Shown here: positions 35,201 through 43,709 of the stretch, piece by piece | Position numbering within the stretch: the first letter of the stretch is position 1 | Layout of the letters: every line of letters begins with the position of its first letter | DNA from: an uncultured Prevotellaceae bacterium | GTDB taxonomy: Bacteria; Bacteroidota; Bacteroidia; Bacteroidales; Muribaculaceae | NCBI GenBank assembly: GCA_947167995.1 | Contig: CAMVKS010000020.1 | Span: 1-45,504, forward strand | Reading direction: 5' to 3' | DNA length: 45,504 nt | Position numbers and translations under genes: made by a program | Notes under the pieces: generated by a model | What the model was told of the DNA's origin: nothing | Database searches by the model: none | Seen by the model: only the letters and a program-made list of their open reading frames with translations

Positions 35201-37287
35201 ATGCCAACAATGCCGACATCTTCTGGAGCTATCCAAACGCTTGGGCTGAGAGTGCATTCCCAACCACTACCATTGGCGACCAGAGCTGGTTCTATTGCAC
35301 ATTCATGGGCAAAGATCAAATTGGTGCTATCCTTTACAACTACAACAACCAAAGCGAGCGCTTCGAAGTGCCTGGCGTCGACTATGACATCTTCATGAAG
35401 TTCCCGATTGCCAACGACAACTGGAGCACAGGCGAGAACGTAACCGATACCTATGCTCAATACCTACCCGAAATTGAGAAACCTGAGGAGGGCGAAGTAA
35501 CTCCCGAACCTAAGCCCACCATCCCAGCGTGTGCTACCTCCTTGACGGGTGGCCAACTGTACTGCTACTTCGAGAACGACAGTTTTGGCTCGCCTTACGC
35601 ATGGGTTTACAGTAGCACCAAGACCTTTGGTGAGCACGGCTGGCCCGGAGAGGCGTTGGTAGAAGTTGTGGGCACTGCCCCAAGCGGCAACCTCATTTAC
35701 CGCTGGACCTATAGCAACTCTTACAACATGCCAAGCTACGTCATCTTCAGCAACAATGGTCAGAATCAGACCGAAGCATTCAAATTCGAAAACGGCGGTT
35801 ACTACACCACCAATGGCTTGGTTGGCATTACCGACAACAACGTCTTGGCACTGAGCGATATTATGATGGGATGGCAAGATAAAGAATATGTCATCAGCAA
35901 TGACATCACCGCCGTGGTCACCGTCAACTCCGGTGATTCAAGGCATGTCTTCGTAAAGGATGACAACGGAACGACTCCAACGGAGAACTGGGAAAATATG
36001 CCAGTGCCCGACCCATTGCAAGGCTTGACCTATGATGAGAGCAACTGGTTAGAACTCATTATGCCCGAAGGCAGCGATATCAACCTTGACGGCAAGAACT
36101 TAGTTGGCGGCACTGTAATTGGCAAACTCTCGGGAAGCGAAAATCCAGTTTTGGAATTGGTGGCATTACCATTGACAAGTGAGGACATAGAATACACTCC
36201 CAACCAATACCTTGTTGCCAACTACGACTACACCAGTAACGACTACTTCTTAGTGCGTCCAAAACGTCAGGAGTACAACACCATTAAGTATGCTATCTAC
36301 CGCGATGGCAAACTCACAATGGCCAGCCAACCCGGTGACAACCCATGGGACATGATGATTGATGGCAAGGCGATGCTCACTGATGAGCAGCCTTACTTCT
36401 CGGGCGTCCTTGAGGAGAATGGCGTATATGATTTACAGGTAATATGCAAGTACCATGCAAGGAATACGAAAGTGGCAATAGTCAACGCCACTAAGATTGG
36501 CGATTTCCAAGAAATGGAGGCCACTACTCTTGCCGACGTGCTCGAGAATGGCGAGAACGGTAAAATGTACCGCATCGCCGACGCTCTCGCTGTGGTTGAC
36601 GTGCCACAGAACTATGAGCCGTTTGCCTTCCTCTCCGACGGCAAGGGCAACTGGATTAAGGTAGTATACCCCTACGAATTATACGAAATATTCCAAAAGG
36701 ACCTCTTCGTCGACGCAGGCACCCTCAAGGGCGTCTTGCACGACAAGGAGCTCAACCCATATCTTGTTGTCTCGGCTGCCGAGTTTGGCTACCCACTCGA
36801 CGACGATGTAGTGGTTGAGAATGTAGACCTCGGTCACTCATTCACCCTCAAGCCCAACCAGGTTATCGACGTCACCGGCTACTGGAACGAAAGCGACGGT
36901 GCCCTGCGCGCCTACGCTCCAGGAAATGGCCTTCAAGGTCAGAGCCTCACCCTCACAACCGATTGGGCAGGCTGGGGCATAACCCTCATTGACGGCACTC
37001 GCTACACAGTGCGTGCCGCCATCACTCTCAAGGAGCCTTGGCAAACCACCGACGGCGCACACCTGAACGACTATGACTACCCATTCCAGAACTACATTGC
37101 CAACGCACTCTATGAGCCAGAGACCAACATCCCAACAGGTGTTGAGAACCTCAAGATGGACAATGTAAAGAGCGTGCGCTACTACAATGCAGCTGGTATC
37201 GAGAGCGAGACTCCATTCCAGGGTGTGAACATCATGGTTATAGAGATGACCGATGGCTCGCAGAAGATCATGAAAGTGATTAAGTAA
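32254..37287 (+). CDS. Multimodular secreted GH13 alpha-amylase with starch-binding modules
   Basis: The ATG at 32254 gives 1677 residues with a signal peptide (MRKIYLILAMALLLPLTTLAQ). The GH13 domain (about 22-570) has DVVANH (219-224), the nucleophile Asp318 in GYRYDYAMGF, the acid Glu343 in FSVGEYWG and Asp412 in FLDNHDTF, so it should be active on alpha-1,4-glucans. After it alternate chitobiase-type C-terminal repeats (KLVYTTNGKIPTPND; TIVYTTDGTEPT) and four starch-binding-26-like modules (each with a Tyr-Trp or Tyr-Ala-Trp, Trp-Pro and Asn-Gln pattern). A further part (about 1220-1600) and the last 45 residues, with YYNAAGIESETPFQGVNI, are shared with the protein at 38477. The tail may be an export or sorting signal. 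It is transcribed alone. Confidence 0.92.
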   Translation: MRKIYLILAMALLLPLTTLAQGWPANYGGVMLQGFFWDSYKETPDCSPFGPAQYQQSNDATVTHQSGYTWATIYGAGWSSGEEWQVPVTTWSSLLAHKDEITPFIDLLWLPQSGSTVADSTMVYYTSNDNSGRGGVRPWRNGQTWGYSDGSIITNPDCMGFVPVFYFHHGLSYNPDGTPWTYTDSEGRTWTPMSYFGTEAELRELISTYKREGTGAIEDVVANHRGGLGTWAGDKYSIEFPTEWYQGTFSPDGEYIQWTSDDVCSDDESGRGTGNADCGGKGEWARDIDHHSPATQQKVLKFLDFLKNDLGYVGYRYDYAMGFEEKHFAEYNTTLRPTFSVGEYWGSKNDISNWIHKTYMEGTYQSAAFDFPLQSDIREAFNYGNYRYLDNSGLISDPVLKRYAVTFLDNHDTFKDLPTDGSNYNWESGKPYNHRVEKNIVEANAFILAMPGTPCLFYPHFMHPQWHDILCLLIKARRTAGITNESERSAATLVGDNGIQWVVTGANGQVCYQLGDATDAGVPEGFTTVWESTPDENGKQVARYSITSNLYNRIQYNQKQNLINGYPVIDRNSCTFNGSMTVNVKPSTEGCKLVYTTNGKIPTPNDSTITESTDLTFTENTTLKVGVLVNYSVPTSSVVTRQYVKTSTVSDKINFYVKDDNAPYIYTYYTDNEGNKVEPFGSWRGYLAYEKVTVGGIEWWRVQMDKPEYPVNLIINWEGSQTPDIDGITSDVFYTVQNGQPNDVTNIYMPMIEDPNLSIDKLTGSYEGGVSAMITSSYSGATIVYTTDGTEPTISSPTIASGSTVSFNETGNHYLRAGLVKDGQVVKQLARSYYVTNGTGSVSGVNIYVKNMTTNDVPHIYAWDTNEQAVTPSFNDGGEKLSETETNCGQTWYKKHFDEVPAGMLFMLTGSKDQSANVTYLESGHDYYFYYYPGAHFGDNAFQPGYIDVTADSKHTTDVKAITVFMYDNGNSDWSNGIKLYPYANNADIFWSYPNAWAESAFPTTTIGDQSWFYCTFMGKDQIGAILYNYNNQSERFEVPGVDYDIFMKFPIANDNWSTGENVTDTYAQYLPEIEKPEEGEVTPEPKPTIPACATSLTGGQLYCYFENDSFGSPYAWVYSSTKTFGEHGWPGEALVEVVGTAPSGNLIYRWTYSNSYNMPSYVIFSNNGQNQTEAFKFENGGYYTTNGLVGITDNNVLALSDIMMGWQDKEYVISNDITAVVTVNSGDSRHVFVKDDNGTTPTENWENMPVPDPLQGLTYDESNWLELIMPEGSDINLDGKNLVGGTVIGKLSGSENPVLELVALPLTSEDIEYTPNQYLVANYDYTSNDYFLVRPKRQEYNTIKYAIYRDGKLTMASQPGDNPWDMMIDGKAMLTDEQPYFSGVLEENGVYDLQVICKYHARNTKVAIVNATKIGDFQEMEATTLADVLENGENGKMYRIADALAVVDVPQNYEPFAFLSDGKGNWIKVVYPYELYEIFQKDLFVDAGTLKGVLHDKELNPYLVVSAAEFGYPLDDDVVVENVDLGHSFTLKPNQVIDVTGYWNESDGALRAYAPGNGLQGQSLTLTTDWAGWGITLIDGTRYTVRAAITLKEPWQTTDGAHLNDYDYPFQNYIANALYEPETNIPTGVENLKMDNVKSVRYYNAAGIESETPFQGVNIMVIEMTDGSQKIMKVIK

Positions 37288-37293
37288 CGATTG

Positions 37294-37349
37294 CTCAATG
37301 CTTGATTCATAATGCTTAATTTAATGCATAATGCATGATGCATGATGCA
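37294..37349. repeat. Heptanucleotide tandem array (TGATGCA type), eight units
   Basis: Units in order: CTCAATG, CTTGATT, CATAATG, CTTAATT, TAATGCA, TAATGCA, TGATGCA, TGATGCA. They lie between the amylase stop codon and its terminator, in the 3' untranslated region. Confidence 0.65.
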
Positions 37350-37357
37350 CAATTTTA

Positions 37358-37393
37358 AAATGCTTGGCGCAGCAATGTGCCAAGCATTTTTTT
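37358..37393 (+). terminator. Rho-independent terminator after the amylase gene
   Basis: AAATGCTTGGC (37358-37368) pairs with GCCAAGCATTT (37379-37389) over a 10-nt loop, followed by a T-run to 37393. Confidence 0.85.
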
Positions 37394-37571
37394 CCCTCAT
37401 CCCCCCCCTTGAAAGCCACAACTGCAGCGACAAAAGCGCATAGTTGACTCATAAGCCCTTTAGCCGATACAATACCGCCATTTGTGGTAGAATTTATCTC
37501 GTTAACATTTTTTGAACTTAGCACTAAAAAATACTCCTTCTTTTTATAATAGGTATTACAAAATTTATTTA

Positions 37572-37579
37572 TACCTTTG
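37572..37579 (+). promoter_or_regulatory. Bacteroidota -7 box TACCTTTG
   Basis: TACCTTTG followed by CAC, with no coding frame directly after it. It predicts transcription from about 37586 into a structured region that ends with a T-run. Confidence 0.5.
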
Positions 37580-37585
37580 CACCGT

Positions 37586-37693
37586 GGTAATGAAATAAGG
37601 CGACAAAATGTACAATAACAACCACAAGCACAGTATGTTAGAGTGCCCTACAACCCAACAAAGGAGCACTGTGATATATTGTGCGTTTTTTTT
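37586..37693 (+). ncRNA. Candidate small RNA of about 108 nt
   Basis: From the predicted start near 37586 the region has no convincing gene and ends in a two-part hairpin: GCACAGTA (37628-37635) with TATTGTGC (37677-37684, one G-T pair), and inside it GTGCCCT (37643-37649) with AGGAGCAC (37662-37669, one bulged A). Eight T follow (37686-37693). A promoter, a structured body and a terminator without a gene are the marks of an sRNA or an attenuator. A 37-codon frame starting at 37608 overlaps it but runs through the terminator, so I do not favour it. Confidence 0.45.
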
Positions 37694-37705
37694 AAGGACA
37701 TTTTT

Positions 37706-37766
37706 AGACATACAATGACATAAAGACAAAATAAGTGTCAGTCTGTTTTTGTTTGTCTGAATGGCA
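37706..37766. repeat. GxxExxY-flanking 61-nt repeat, copy 1
   Basis: A 61-nt sequence beginning AGACATACAATGACATAAAG and ending with TGGCA lies just upstream of the GxxExxY start codon. Nearly identical copies are at 38225-38285 and 38366-38426. Inside it AGACAAA and TTTGTCT form an inverted pair. Confidence 0.8.
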
Positions 37767-37782
37767 GAAAATAACATTGATA

Positions 37783-38205
37783 ATGAGTAAAAATGACTTC
37801 TTAGATATCGAAGAGATAATAACCACAGTCATGGACTGTGCCGCAATAGTGCGGAAGCATCTCCATGCTGGATATCTCGAGAAAATATATGAGAAAGCAC
37901 TCATGATCGAGCTAAAAGAGGCTGGACTTACCGCCGAAAGCCAAGTGGATCTTAATGTTAGTTACAAAGGTGAGATCCTTGGCGCTTTTACTGTTGATAT
38001 TCTCGTGGAGAAAAGATTGGTTGTTGAATTGAAAGCAACTAAAGACATTTCTCCTATTCATGAGATGCAAGTTGTGAATTACCTCACTACTACTGGCATT
38101 GATGATGGACTGATTATCAACTTTGGCAATGAGAAATCAATACAATTCAGAAGAAAATACAGAATTTATCGTCCTAAAAGGACACAAAAAACAATAGCTC
38201 TTTGA
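37783..38205 (+). CDS. GxxExxY family protein (PD-(D/E)xK nuclease-like)
   Basis: The start is taken at the ATG at 37783 (140 residues); an upstream extension would run through the flanking repeat. The name-giving motif is Gly30-Tyr-Leu-Glu33-Lys-Ile-Tyr36. FTVDILVEKRLVVELKATKD carries Asp72 and Glu82-Leu-Lys84, and Gln96 follows in HEMQVVNYL. Together these match a PD-(D/E)xK nuclease core, though no activity has been shown for the family as far as I know. The gene is more AT-rich than the core genes nearby. It is bounded by 61-nt repeats and followed by a deleted copy of itself, so it behaves like a mobile or duplicating unit. Confidence 0.88.
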   Translation: MSKNDFLDIEEIITTVMDCAAIVRKHLHAGYLEKIYEKALMIELKEAGLTAESQVDLNVSYKGEILGAFTVDILVEKRLVVELKATKDISPIHEMQVVNYLTTTGIDDGLIINFGNEKSIQFRRKYRIYRPKRTQKTIAL

Positions 38206-38224
38206 AACTTTTTCTTTAACATAC

Positions 38225-38285
38225 AGACATACAACGACACAAAGACAAAATAAGTGTCAGTCTGTTTTTGTTTGTCTGTCTGGCA
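38225..38285. repeat. GxxExxY-flanking 61-nt repeat, copy 2
   Basis: The copy differs from copy 1 at only a few positions (AACGACAC for AATGACAT, GTCTGG for GAATGG). It follows the GxxExxY gene by 19 nt. Confidence 0.8.
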
Positions 38286-38292
38286 AATAATT

Positions 38293-38365
38293 GCAATAGT
38301 GCGGAAGCATCTCATGCTGGATATCTCAAAAACAATAGCTCTTTGAAACTTTTTCTTTAACATAC
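38293..38365 (+). pseudogene. Internally deleted GxxExxY copy
   Basis: Bases 38293-38327 repeat the gene interior 37843-37878 (one base missing), and 38328-38365 repeat the gene end and its downstream flank (AACAATAGCTCTTTGAAAC). The roughly 300 bases between these parts of the gene are absent. It lies between repeat copies 2 and 3, so a whole element was duplicated and then lost its coding core. Confidence 0.75.
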
Positions 38366-38426
38366 AGACATACAACGACATAAAGACAAAACAAGTGTCA
38401 GTCTGTTTTTGTTTGTCTGTCTGGCA
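38366..38426. repeat. GxxExxY-flanking 61-nt repeat, copy 3
   Basis: Near-identical to copy 2, 141 nt downstream of it. It ends 50 nt before the start of the large secreted protein, so it may now form part of that gene's leader. Confidence 0.8.
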
Positions 38427-38476
38427 AAAAAATTATTTTTTTAATAAACTATATATTACTAACTACTAAACATTTC

Positions 38477-41400
38477 ATGCGTATGAAAAAATTACTAACA
38501 TTTTTAACGCTGCTCACACTGTTCTTCACGACGGGATGGGCGGAAACTGAGACATTTGATTTTGCTTTTTCCAACATAGGAACGACTGGATGGAGCAATA
38601 GTTATGCATCACATGTAGTAAATGGCCAAATTTTTACTATTGATCTCGCCAATTGCAGCAAGCAAACTACAACTATTACCGATTACCCCGTTTCTAAAGG
38701 AGGTAACATTACTGCAGAATTCATTAATAACAATAACAATTATTCTATTACTGGTGTTGAATTACAACTAATTCAATGGGGCTCAAAAGCTCAAACAGTT
38801 ACTCTAAAGACAAGTAATGATGGTACAAATTGGACAACAACCAATAATTCCTCAAACAATTTCAGTCTAACCGCAACTGATTTATCATGTAAAAAAATTA
38901 GGTTTGTTTTTTCTTCTACAAGCAACCAAGTAGGATTAAAATCACTTAAAATAACCTATACTACTGGCGGCTCAACTGTCGAGACCGTAGCAACACCTAC
39001 ATTCAACCCTGCCGCTGGAACATATTATGATCCATTGAGCGTTGTTATCAACTGTATTACAAATGGCTCTACTATCCGTTACACTCTTGACGGCACTGAC
39101 CCAACAGCTACAACAGGCACTGTTTACACAAGTCCTATTAGTGTGACTTCAACCACTACTATTAAGGCTATCGCAACAGCTACAGGCTATGACCCAAGTT
39201 CAGTAGCAAGTGCTACTTATACAATCGTCACACCTGAGACTGTAACAATTCCTTATGAGGAATCCTTTGCAGGAACTTTTGGAGATTTCTACAAAAAAGA
39301 TGTCACAGGGACAAACATTTGGGTTACTAACTCTGGTTACGCCAAGGCATCTGGTTATATAAGTGGATCAAACACAGTATCTGAAAGCTGGCTTATTTCA
39401 CCTTATATCAACTTAACTGGCGCTTCTAATCCAGAGCTCTCATTCTCTCATGCTGGAAACTATTTCAATGGCAATATGCAGTCAGATGTGGTGGTAAAGG
39501 TAAAGAAGCAAGGAGATGCCACTTGGTCTGATTTGACTGTTAACACTTGGCCAAATGGAACAAGTTGGACATTTGTTGAGAACACAACCTCATTAGTAGA
39601 TTATGCAGGAGAAACTATTCAGATAGCTTTTGTGTACACTTCTTCCGCAAGTCGTGCTGGAACTTGGGAGATCAAGAATTTAGCGGTTGTTGACACTTCA
39701 ACTCCCGACTATTATCTTTATGGTACGTTCAATAACTGGAATACTCAGGATGCAAACTACAAGTTCAATTTAAACAATGGCACTTATAGCATCACAGGAG
39801 TAGACCTTCCTGACGGTGTCCGTTTCAAGATTGCCAAAGTTGTAAACGGTCAAGTTACAGAAATTGGCGCGAGCAATGGAGGTAACGATTATGGAATCAA
39901 TAGTGGATGGCACAATAACCTTCCTATGAATGGTGCTGATGCTTACACTATTGAATCCGGTGCTCTTACCAACATCACCCTCAACACCACAAACATGACA
40001 TTTGATGTCAGCAGGGACGCTCAATTCTTTATCAAGGGTGACATGAACAGTTGGACAAGAGAGGCTTTGACTCTCGGTGCTGATGGTTGGACCATCAATA
40101 AGGATTTCTCCGCAGGGCAACAGTTCGGTTTCGTTAACGAGTGGGGTTCCTGGTATGGTGGCAACAATTATTGGATTTACCAGGCAAACGACATGGGCAA
40201 TCCACTCACCATCTACAGCAATGACAACTTCAAAATGGTTGATGCAGGCAATTACAATCTTACTGTAAACTCAGCACTCACCACTCTTACTGTCACTTCT
40301 ACCGCAGGCGACACTTACACCCTTGTTACCAGTGCAAGTGAACTCAACGAGAACGACTCTTATATCATCGTATCGAAAGACTACGAGTCTGCAATGGGTG
40401 AGCAAGGAAGTAATAACCGTCGCGGAGCAGAGGTCACTATTAATGGCAACAATGCAATTGCTACCGATGCTGTTGAGGTGTTCTCTCTCGAAGGAAACGC
40501 TACTGACGGTTGGTATTTCAAAGCAACCAAAATCAATACTGGTTATCTTTATGCAGCATCTAATAGTTCTAACCATCTGAAGACAGAGGCTGAACCAGAT
40601 GCTAATGGTAATGCAAAAGCCAGCATTTCTATTGACGCATCTTCAGGCGTAGCCAGCGTTGTTTTCCAAGGCACTAACAGTCACAAAGTGATGCAATATA
40701 ATAGTGGCAGTGATCTTTTCGCTTGCTATAGCGAAGCATCACAAAAAGCTGTTTACCTCTACAAGAAAGGTTCCACCACACCTCCAAGTGACCAGGTAGC
40801 CACTCCATCCATCACTCCTGGATCAAATGATGCTACTGACCCATACGTTGTATATGGTGGAAAGCAACAAATCACTATCAACTGTGCTACCAGTGGAGCC
40901 ACCATCTATTACACTACCGATGGCACTACTCCAACCACCAGTTCAAATCAGTATAGCGAGCCATTCGACTTGACAAGCACTGGCGGTAACGTTACAATTA
41001 AGGCTATCGCTGTTAAGGCAGACATGGATGACAGTGAGATTGCAACATCTTACTACAGATTCACCAGTCCTAAAGCTCCTACATTCGATCCAGCCACCGG
41101 TGCTGTTCGCACAGAAGCATTCGATGTTACTATCAGTAGCGAGTATGATGATGCTGAAATCTACTACATGTTAGACCCAGCAAGTGCTCCAACAGCTGCT
41201 ATAATGTCAACCAACGGCACCCTCTATGAGAACCCTGTAAATGTCAGTGGAGAAGGTTCTCACACCATTTACGCTATGGTTGTAAGAAATGGCATCAAGA
41301 GCTCTGTTGTAAATGCCACCTACACAATCAAATCTGGCACACAGCCTTCAGGTGACGGTGATTATGTAAAGGTTACTAATACAGCCGACCTCACTGATGG

Positions 41401-43615
41401 TGAATACTTAATCGTTTATGAGGGTGATGATGGTCCATTCGCTTTCAATGGCGCATTATCAAACCTTGATGCAACCCCGAACACTATTGATGTAGAAATC
41501 AACGACTTTACAATTCCATCAACTCCAACTGTTGATGCAGCTGTATTCACCTTTGATGCTACTGCAGGTACCTTCATGAACGCAAGTGGCGTTTATATTG
41601 GACGCACAAGCGATGCAAACGGTTTAGAAAGTGGAACAACCGCTTTAACCAACACCGTATCAATTGATAATGAAGGAAATGCTGTAATTATCTCAGAAGG
41701 TGGAGCCTATCTGCGTTACAATGCTAATAGTGGTCAAGATAAATTCCGCTATTTCAAATCAAGCACTTATTCAGCACAACAACCTGTAGCTCTCTACAAG
41801 AAAGTTGACAACAACACTGTCAAGACTCCAGTCATCACTCCTGGAAGCATGAGAATGACTGAGGAGTTTGATGCAACCATCACTTGCGCTACTGAAGGTG
41901 CAACCATTTATTACACATTAGATGGTACTACTCCAACCACCAACAGTGCTGTTTACAATGGTCCTATCCATATTGAAAGACCTACTGTTACCCTCAGTGC
42001 TATCGCTGTACTTGATGGCGAGCAAAGTACTGTTGCCACCGCTGTTTACTCAGGTGTTTGGGTTTACAACCTTGCCGAGTATAATGCACTTGCTAAAGGC
42101 ACTGAGAACATCCTCTTCAAGAACCCAGTAATTGTTCAGTACCACTACATCAGTTCAAGTGGCAAGAGCTATATCTATGTTAAGGACGACACAGGTTGCG
42201 CTTACTTCCACCAGCCAGGTGGATCTATTGCTCAGCTTGAGAACGGTGATGTTATTGGCGCTGGTTTCTCTGGAAACAAAGTAGCTGATGAGATGGTAAG
42301 TGATGAAGAGTCCAACTTCTTCATGCTCACAAACCTTGCAAACTTTGCCGCCAATGGCGACAAGGGTCTTGCAGACCCAGAGCATGAGACAGTAGCTCGC
42401 ATTGCAGATGCCACAACAGGTGTTGCTCTCAACAACCACTACATCACCATCAAGAAAGTTAAGTTGTCAGCTCTCTATCAACCATCTACTATCACCTATG
42501 GCGGTGCTAAGTACTTTGACATTGACAACGAAGCACATATTGGTTACAATAAGTTCAACATTGACTGGAGTGTAGTAGATGATCTCGATGCATATTACAA
42601 CATCACTGGTATCCAGACTGCTTACAACAATGTTATGGAGTTCCATCCAACTGAGATTGTTAAGTGGGAGGAATCGGTAGTCACTTTACGTCAGCTCTGT
42701 GATGAGGGTGTTACCACCGAAGGCGAGAACGAGTACACTATCAGCAACAACCTGATGTGTGTCTTTGCCAAGGACAATAGCATCTGGGTTAAGGATGACA
42801 CCGGTCAATCAATTTGGATGACTTCTCCAGCCGATGGAGACTTGAACTTCGAGGTTTATACCGAGGCAGCCGAAGGCATTCCTGCCAACACACGTCTCAA
42901 CCAGGCATACTACGACCAGAGTAACTGGTGCGAGATAAAGCTTGCCGATGGCGTTGATGCAAGCCAATTTGAAGGACAGATTATCAAGGGCGGTACTATC
43001 CACGGTGAATTTACCGACAAGCTGAATCCAACCCTTGAGAACGTCACTTTGACCAGTGCCGCTATTTCAAGTGAAGGTGATTATGCTCCTAACTACTACA
43101 TGCCAGCAAACTTCTTAGGTCGTCAGGCTTGTCAGAACAGTAGCCACAGCACTGACTTTGGTCAATTCTACTTCTACATGACTCCCAAGCCACAAGAGTA
43201 TGCTCAGATTGTTTGGGCTGTATGGGACGACGAATCCAAGAAGTTCATCATGTCAACCAGTGATAACGACAACGGTCACAGATTCCAAGGTGAGTTCAGC
43301 ATTGACTTGAGCCTAAACACTGGAGTCACAGCTACAGGCGCAATACAACCAGGCTATGGTTATAATTTCAAGGCTATTATTAAGAAAACCGAGTCAAAGG
43401 ATGCTGGTTATATGGTTTATCCATTAGACCTTGACGAGGGTATTGATCCAGCTACAGCAATTGAAAGCGTTGTTGCTGGCAACGGCGAGGTTAAGAGCGT
43501 GAAGTTCTACAACGTAGCTGGTATTGAGAGCGCAACTCCATTCCAGGGCATCAACATCGTGGTTACCGAGTACACCGACGGCACTCGCACCACTACTAAG
43601 ATGCTGTGCAGATAA
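38477..43615 (+). CDS. Giant multimodular secreted protein
   Basis: This 1712-residue protein has a signal peptide (start at 38477 or at the ATG two codons later; MKKLLTFLTLLTLFFTTGWA). Visible parts, in order: a beta domain (25-165), a chitobiase-type repeat (IRYTLDGTDPTATTGTVY), a choice-of-anchor-J-like domain (about 258-415, ESWLISPYINLTG), two glycan-binding-like modules (YLYGTFNNWN; FFIKGDMNSWT), two copies of a domain ending AVYLYKKG and PVALYKKV, more chitobiase-type repeats (TIYYTTDGTTPTTSS; TIYYTLDGTTPTTNS), OB-like domains with YIYVKDDTG and IWVKDDTG, and a tail with FYNVAGIESATPFQGINI. No catalytic domain was seen, so adhesion or glycan binding is likely. The tail and penultimate domain are shared with the amylase. 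No TAnnTTTG box was found. Confidence 0.85.
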   Translation: MRMKKLLTFLTLLTLFFTTGWAETETFDFAFSNIGTTGWSNSYASHVVNGQIFTIDLANCSKQTTTITDYPVSKGGNITAEFINNNNNYSITGVELQLIQWGSKAQTVTLKTSNDGTNWTTTNNSSNNFSLTATDLSCKKIRFVFSSTSNQVGLKSLKITYTTGGSTVETVATPTFNPAAGTYYDPLSVVINCITNGSTIRYTLDGTDPTATTGTVYTSPISVTSTTTIKAIATATGYDPSSVASATYTIVTPETVTIPYEESFAGTFGDFYKKDVTGTNIWVTNSGYAKASGYISGSNTVSESWLISPYINLTGASNPELSFSHAGNYFNGNMQSDVVVKVKKQGDATWSDLTVNTWPNGTSWTFVENTTSLVDYAGETIQIAFVYTSSASRAGTWEIKNLAVVDTSTPDYYLYGTFNNWNTQDANYKFNLNNGTYSITGVDLPDGVRFKIAKVVNGQVTEIGASNGGNDYGINSGWHNNLPMNGADAYTIESGALTNITLNTTNMTFDVSRDAQFFIKGDMNSWTREALTLGADGWTINKDFSAGQQFGFVNEWGSWYGGNNYWIYQANDMGNPLTIYSNDNFKMVDAGNYNLTVNSALTTLTVTSTAGDTYTLVTSASELNENDSYIIVSKDYESAMGEQGSNNRRGAEVTINGNNAIATDAVEVFSLEGNATDGWYFKATKINTGYLYAASNSSNHLKTEAEPDANGNAKASISIDASSGVASVVFQGTNSHKVMQYNSGSDLFACYSEASQKAVYLYKKGSTTPPSDQVATPSITPGSNDATDPYVVYGGKQQITINCATSGATIYYTTDGTTPTTSSNQYSEPFDLTSTGGNVTIKAIAVKADMDDSEIATSYYRFTSPKAPTFDPATGAVRTEAFDVTISSEYDDAEIYYMLDPASAPTAAIMSTNGTLYENPVNVSGEGSHTIYAMVVRNGIKSSVVNATYTIKSGTQPSGDGDYVKVTNTADLTDGEYLIVYEGDDGPFAFNGALSNLDATPNTIDVEINDFTIPSTPTVDAAVFTFDATAGTFMNASGVYIGRTSDANGLESGTTALTNTVSIDNEGNAVIISEGGAYLRYNANSGQDKFRYFKSSTYSAQQPVALYKKVDNNTVKTPVITPGSMRMTEEFDATITCATEGATIYYTLDGTTPTTNSAVYNGPIHIERPTVTLSAIAVLDGEQSTVATAVYSGVWVYNLAEYNALAKGTENILFKNPVIVQYHYISSSGKSYIYVKDDTGCAYFHQPGGSIAQLENGDVIGAGFSGNKVADEMVSDEESNFFMLTNLANFAANGDKGLADPEHETVARIADATTGVALNNHYITIKKVKLSALYQPSTITYGGAKYFDIDNEAHIGYNKFNIDWSVVDDLDAYYNITGIQTAYNNVMEFHPTEIVKWEESVVTLRQLCDEGVTTEGENEYTISNNLMCVFAKDNSIWVKDDTGQSIWMTSPADGDLNFEVYTEAAEGIPANTRLNQAYYDQSNWCEIKLADGVDASQFEGQIIKGGTIHGEFTDKLNPTLENVTLTSAAISSEGDYAPNYYMPANFLGRQACQNSSHSTDFGQFYFYMTPKPQEYAQIVWAVWDDESKKFIMSTSDNDNGHRFQGEFSIDLSLNTGVTATGAIQPGYGYNFKAIIKKTESKDAGYMVYPLDLDEGIDPATAIESVVAGNGEVKSVKFYNVAGIESATPFQGINIVVTEYTDGTRTTTKMLCR

Positions 43616-43655
43616 TCAGGGTTGTAGATTTTAAAACTTCCTTATATTAAAAAGG

Positions 43656-43688
43656 TGCCTGCCACAATGAGTGGCGGGCATCTTTTTT
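43656..43688 (+). terminator. Rho-independent terminator after the giant protein
   Basis: TGCCTGCCAC (43656-43665) pairs with GTGGCGGGCA (43671-43680, one G-T pair) over AATGA and is followed by six T. Confidence 0.85.
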
Positions 43689-43709
43689 AGCGCCCTTGCC
43701 ACTATTTTT

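Noticed and set aside
37608-37718. 37-codon peptide gene in the possible small RNA
   Set aside because: The frame runs through the terminator hairpin and its T-run, and has no recognised start signal.
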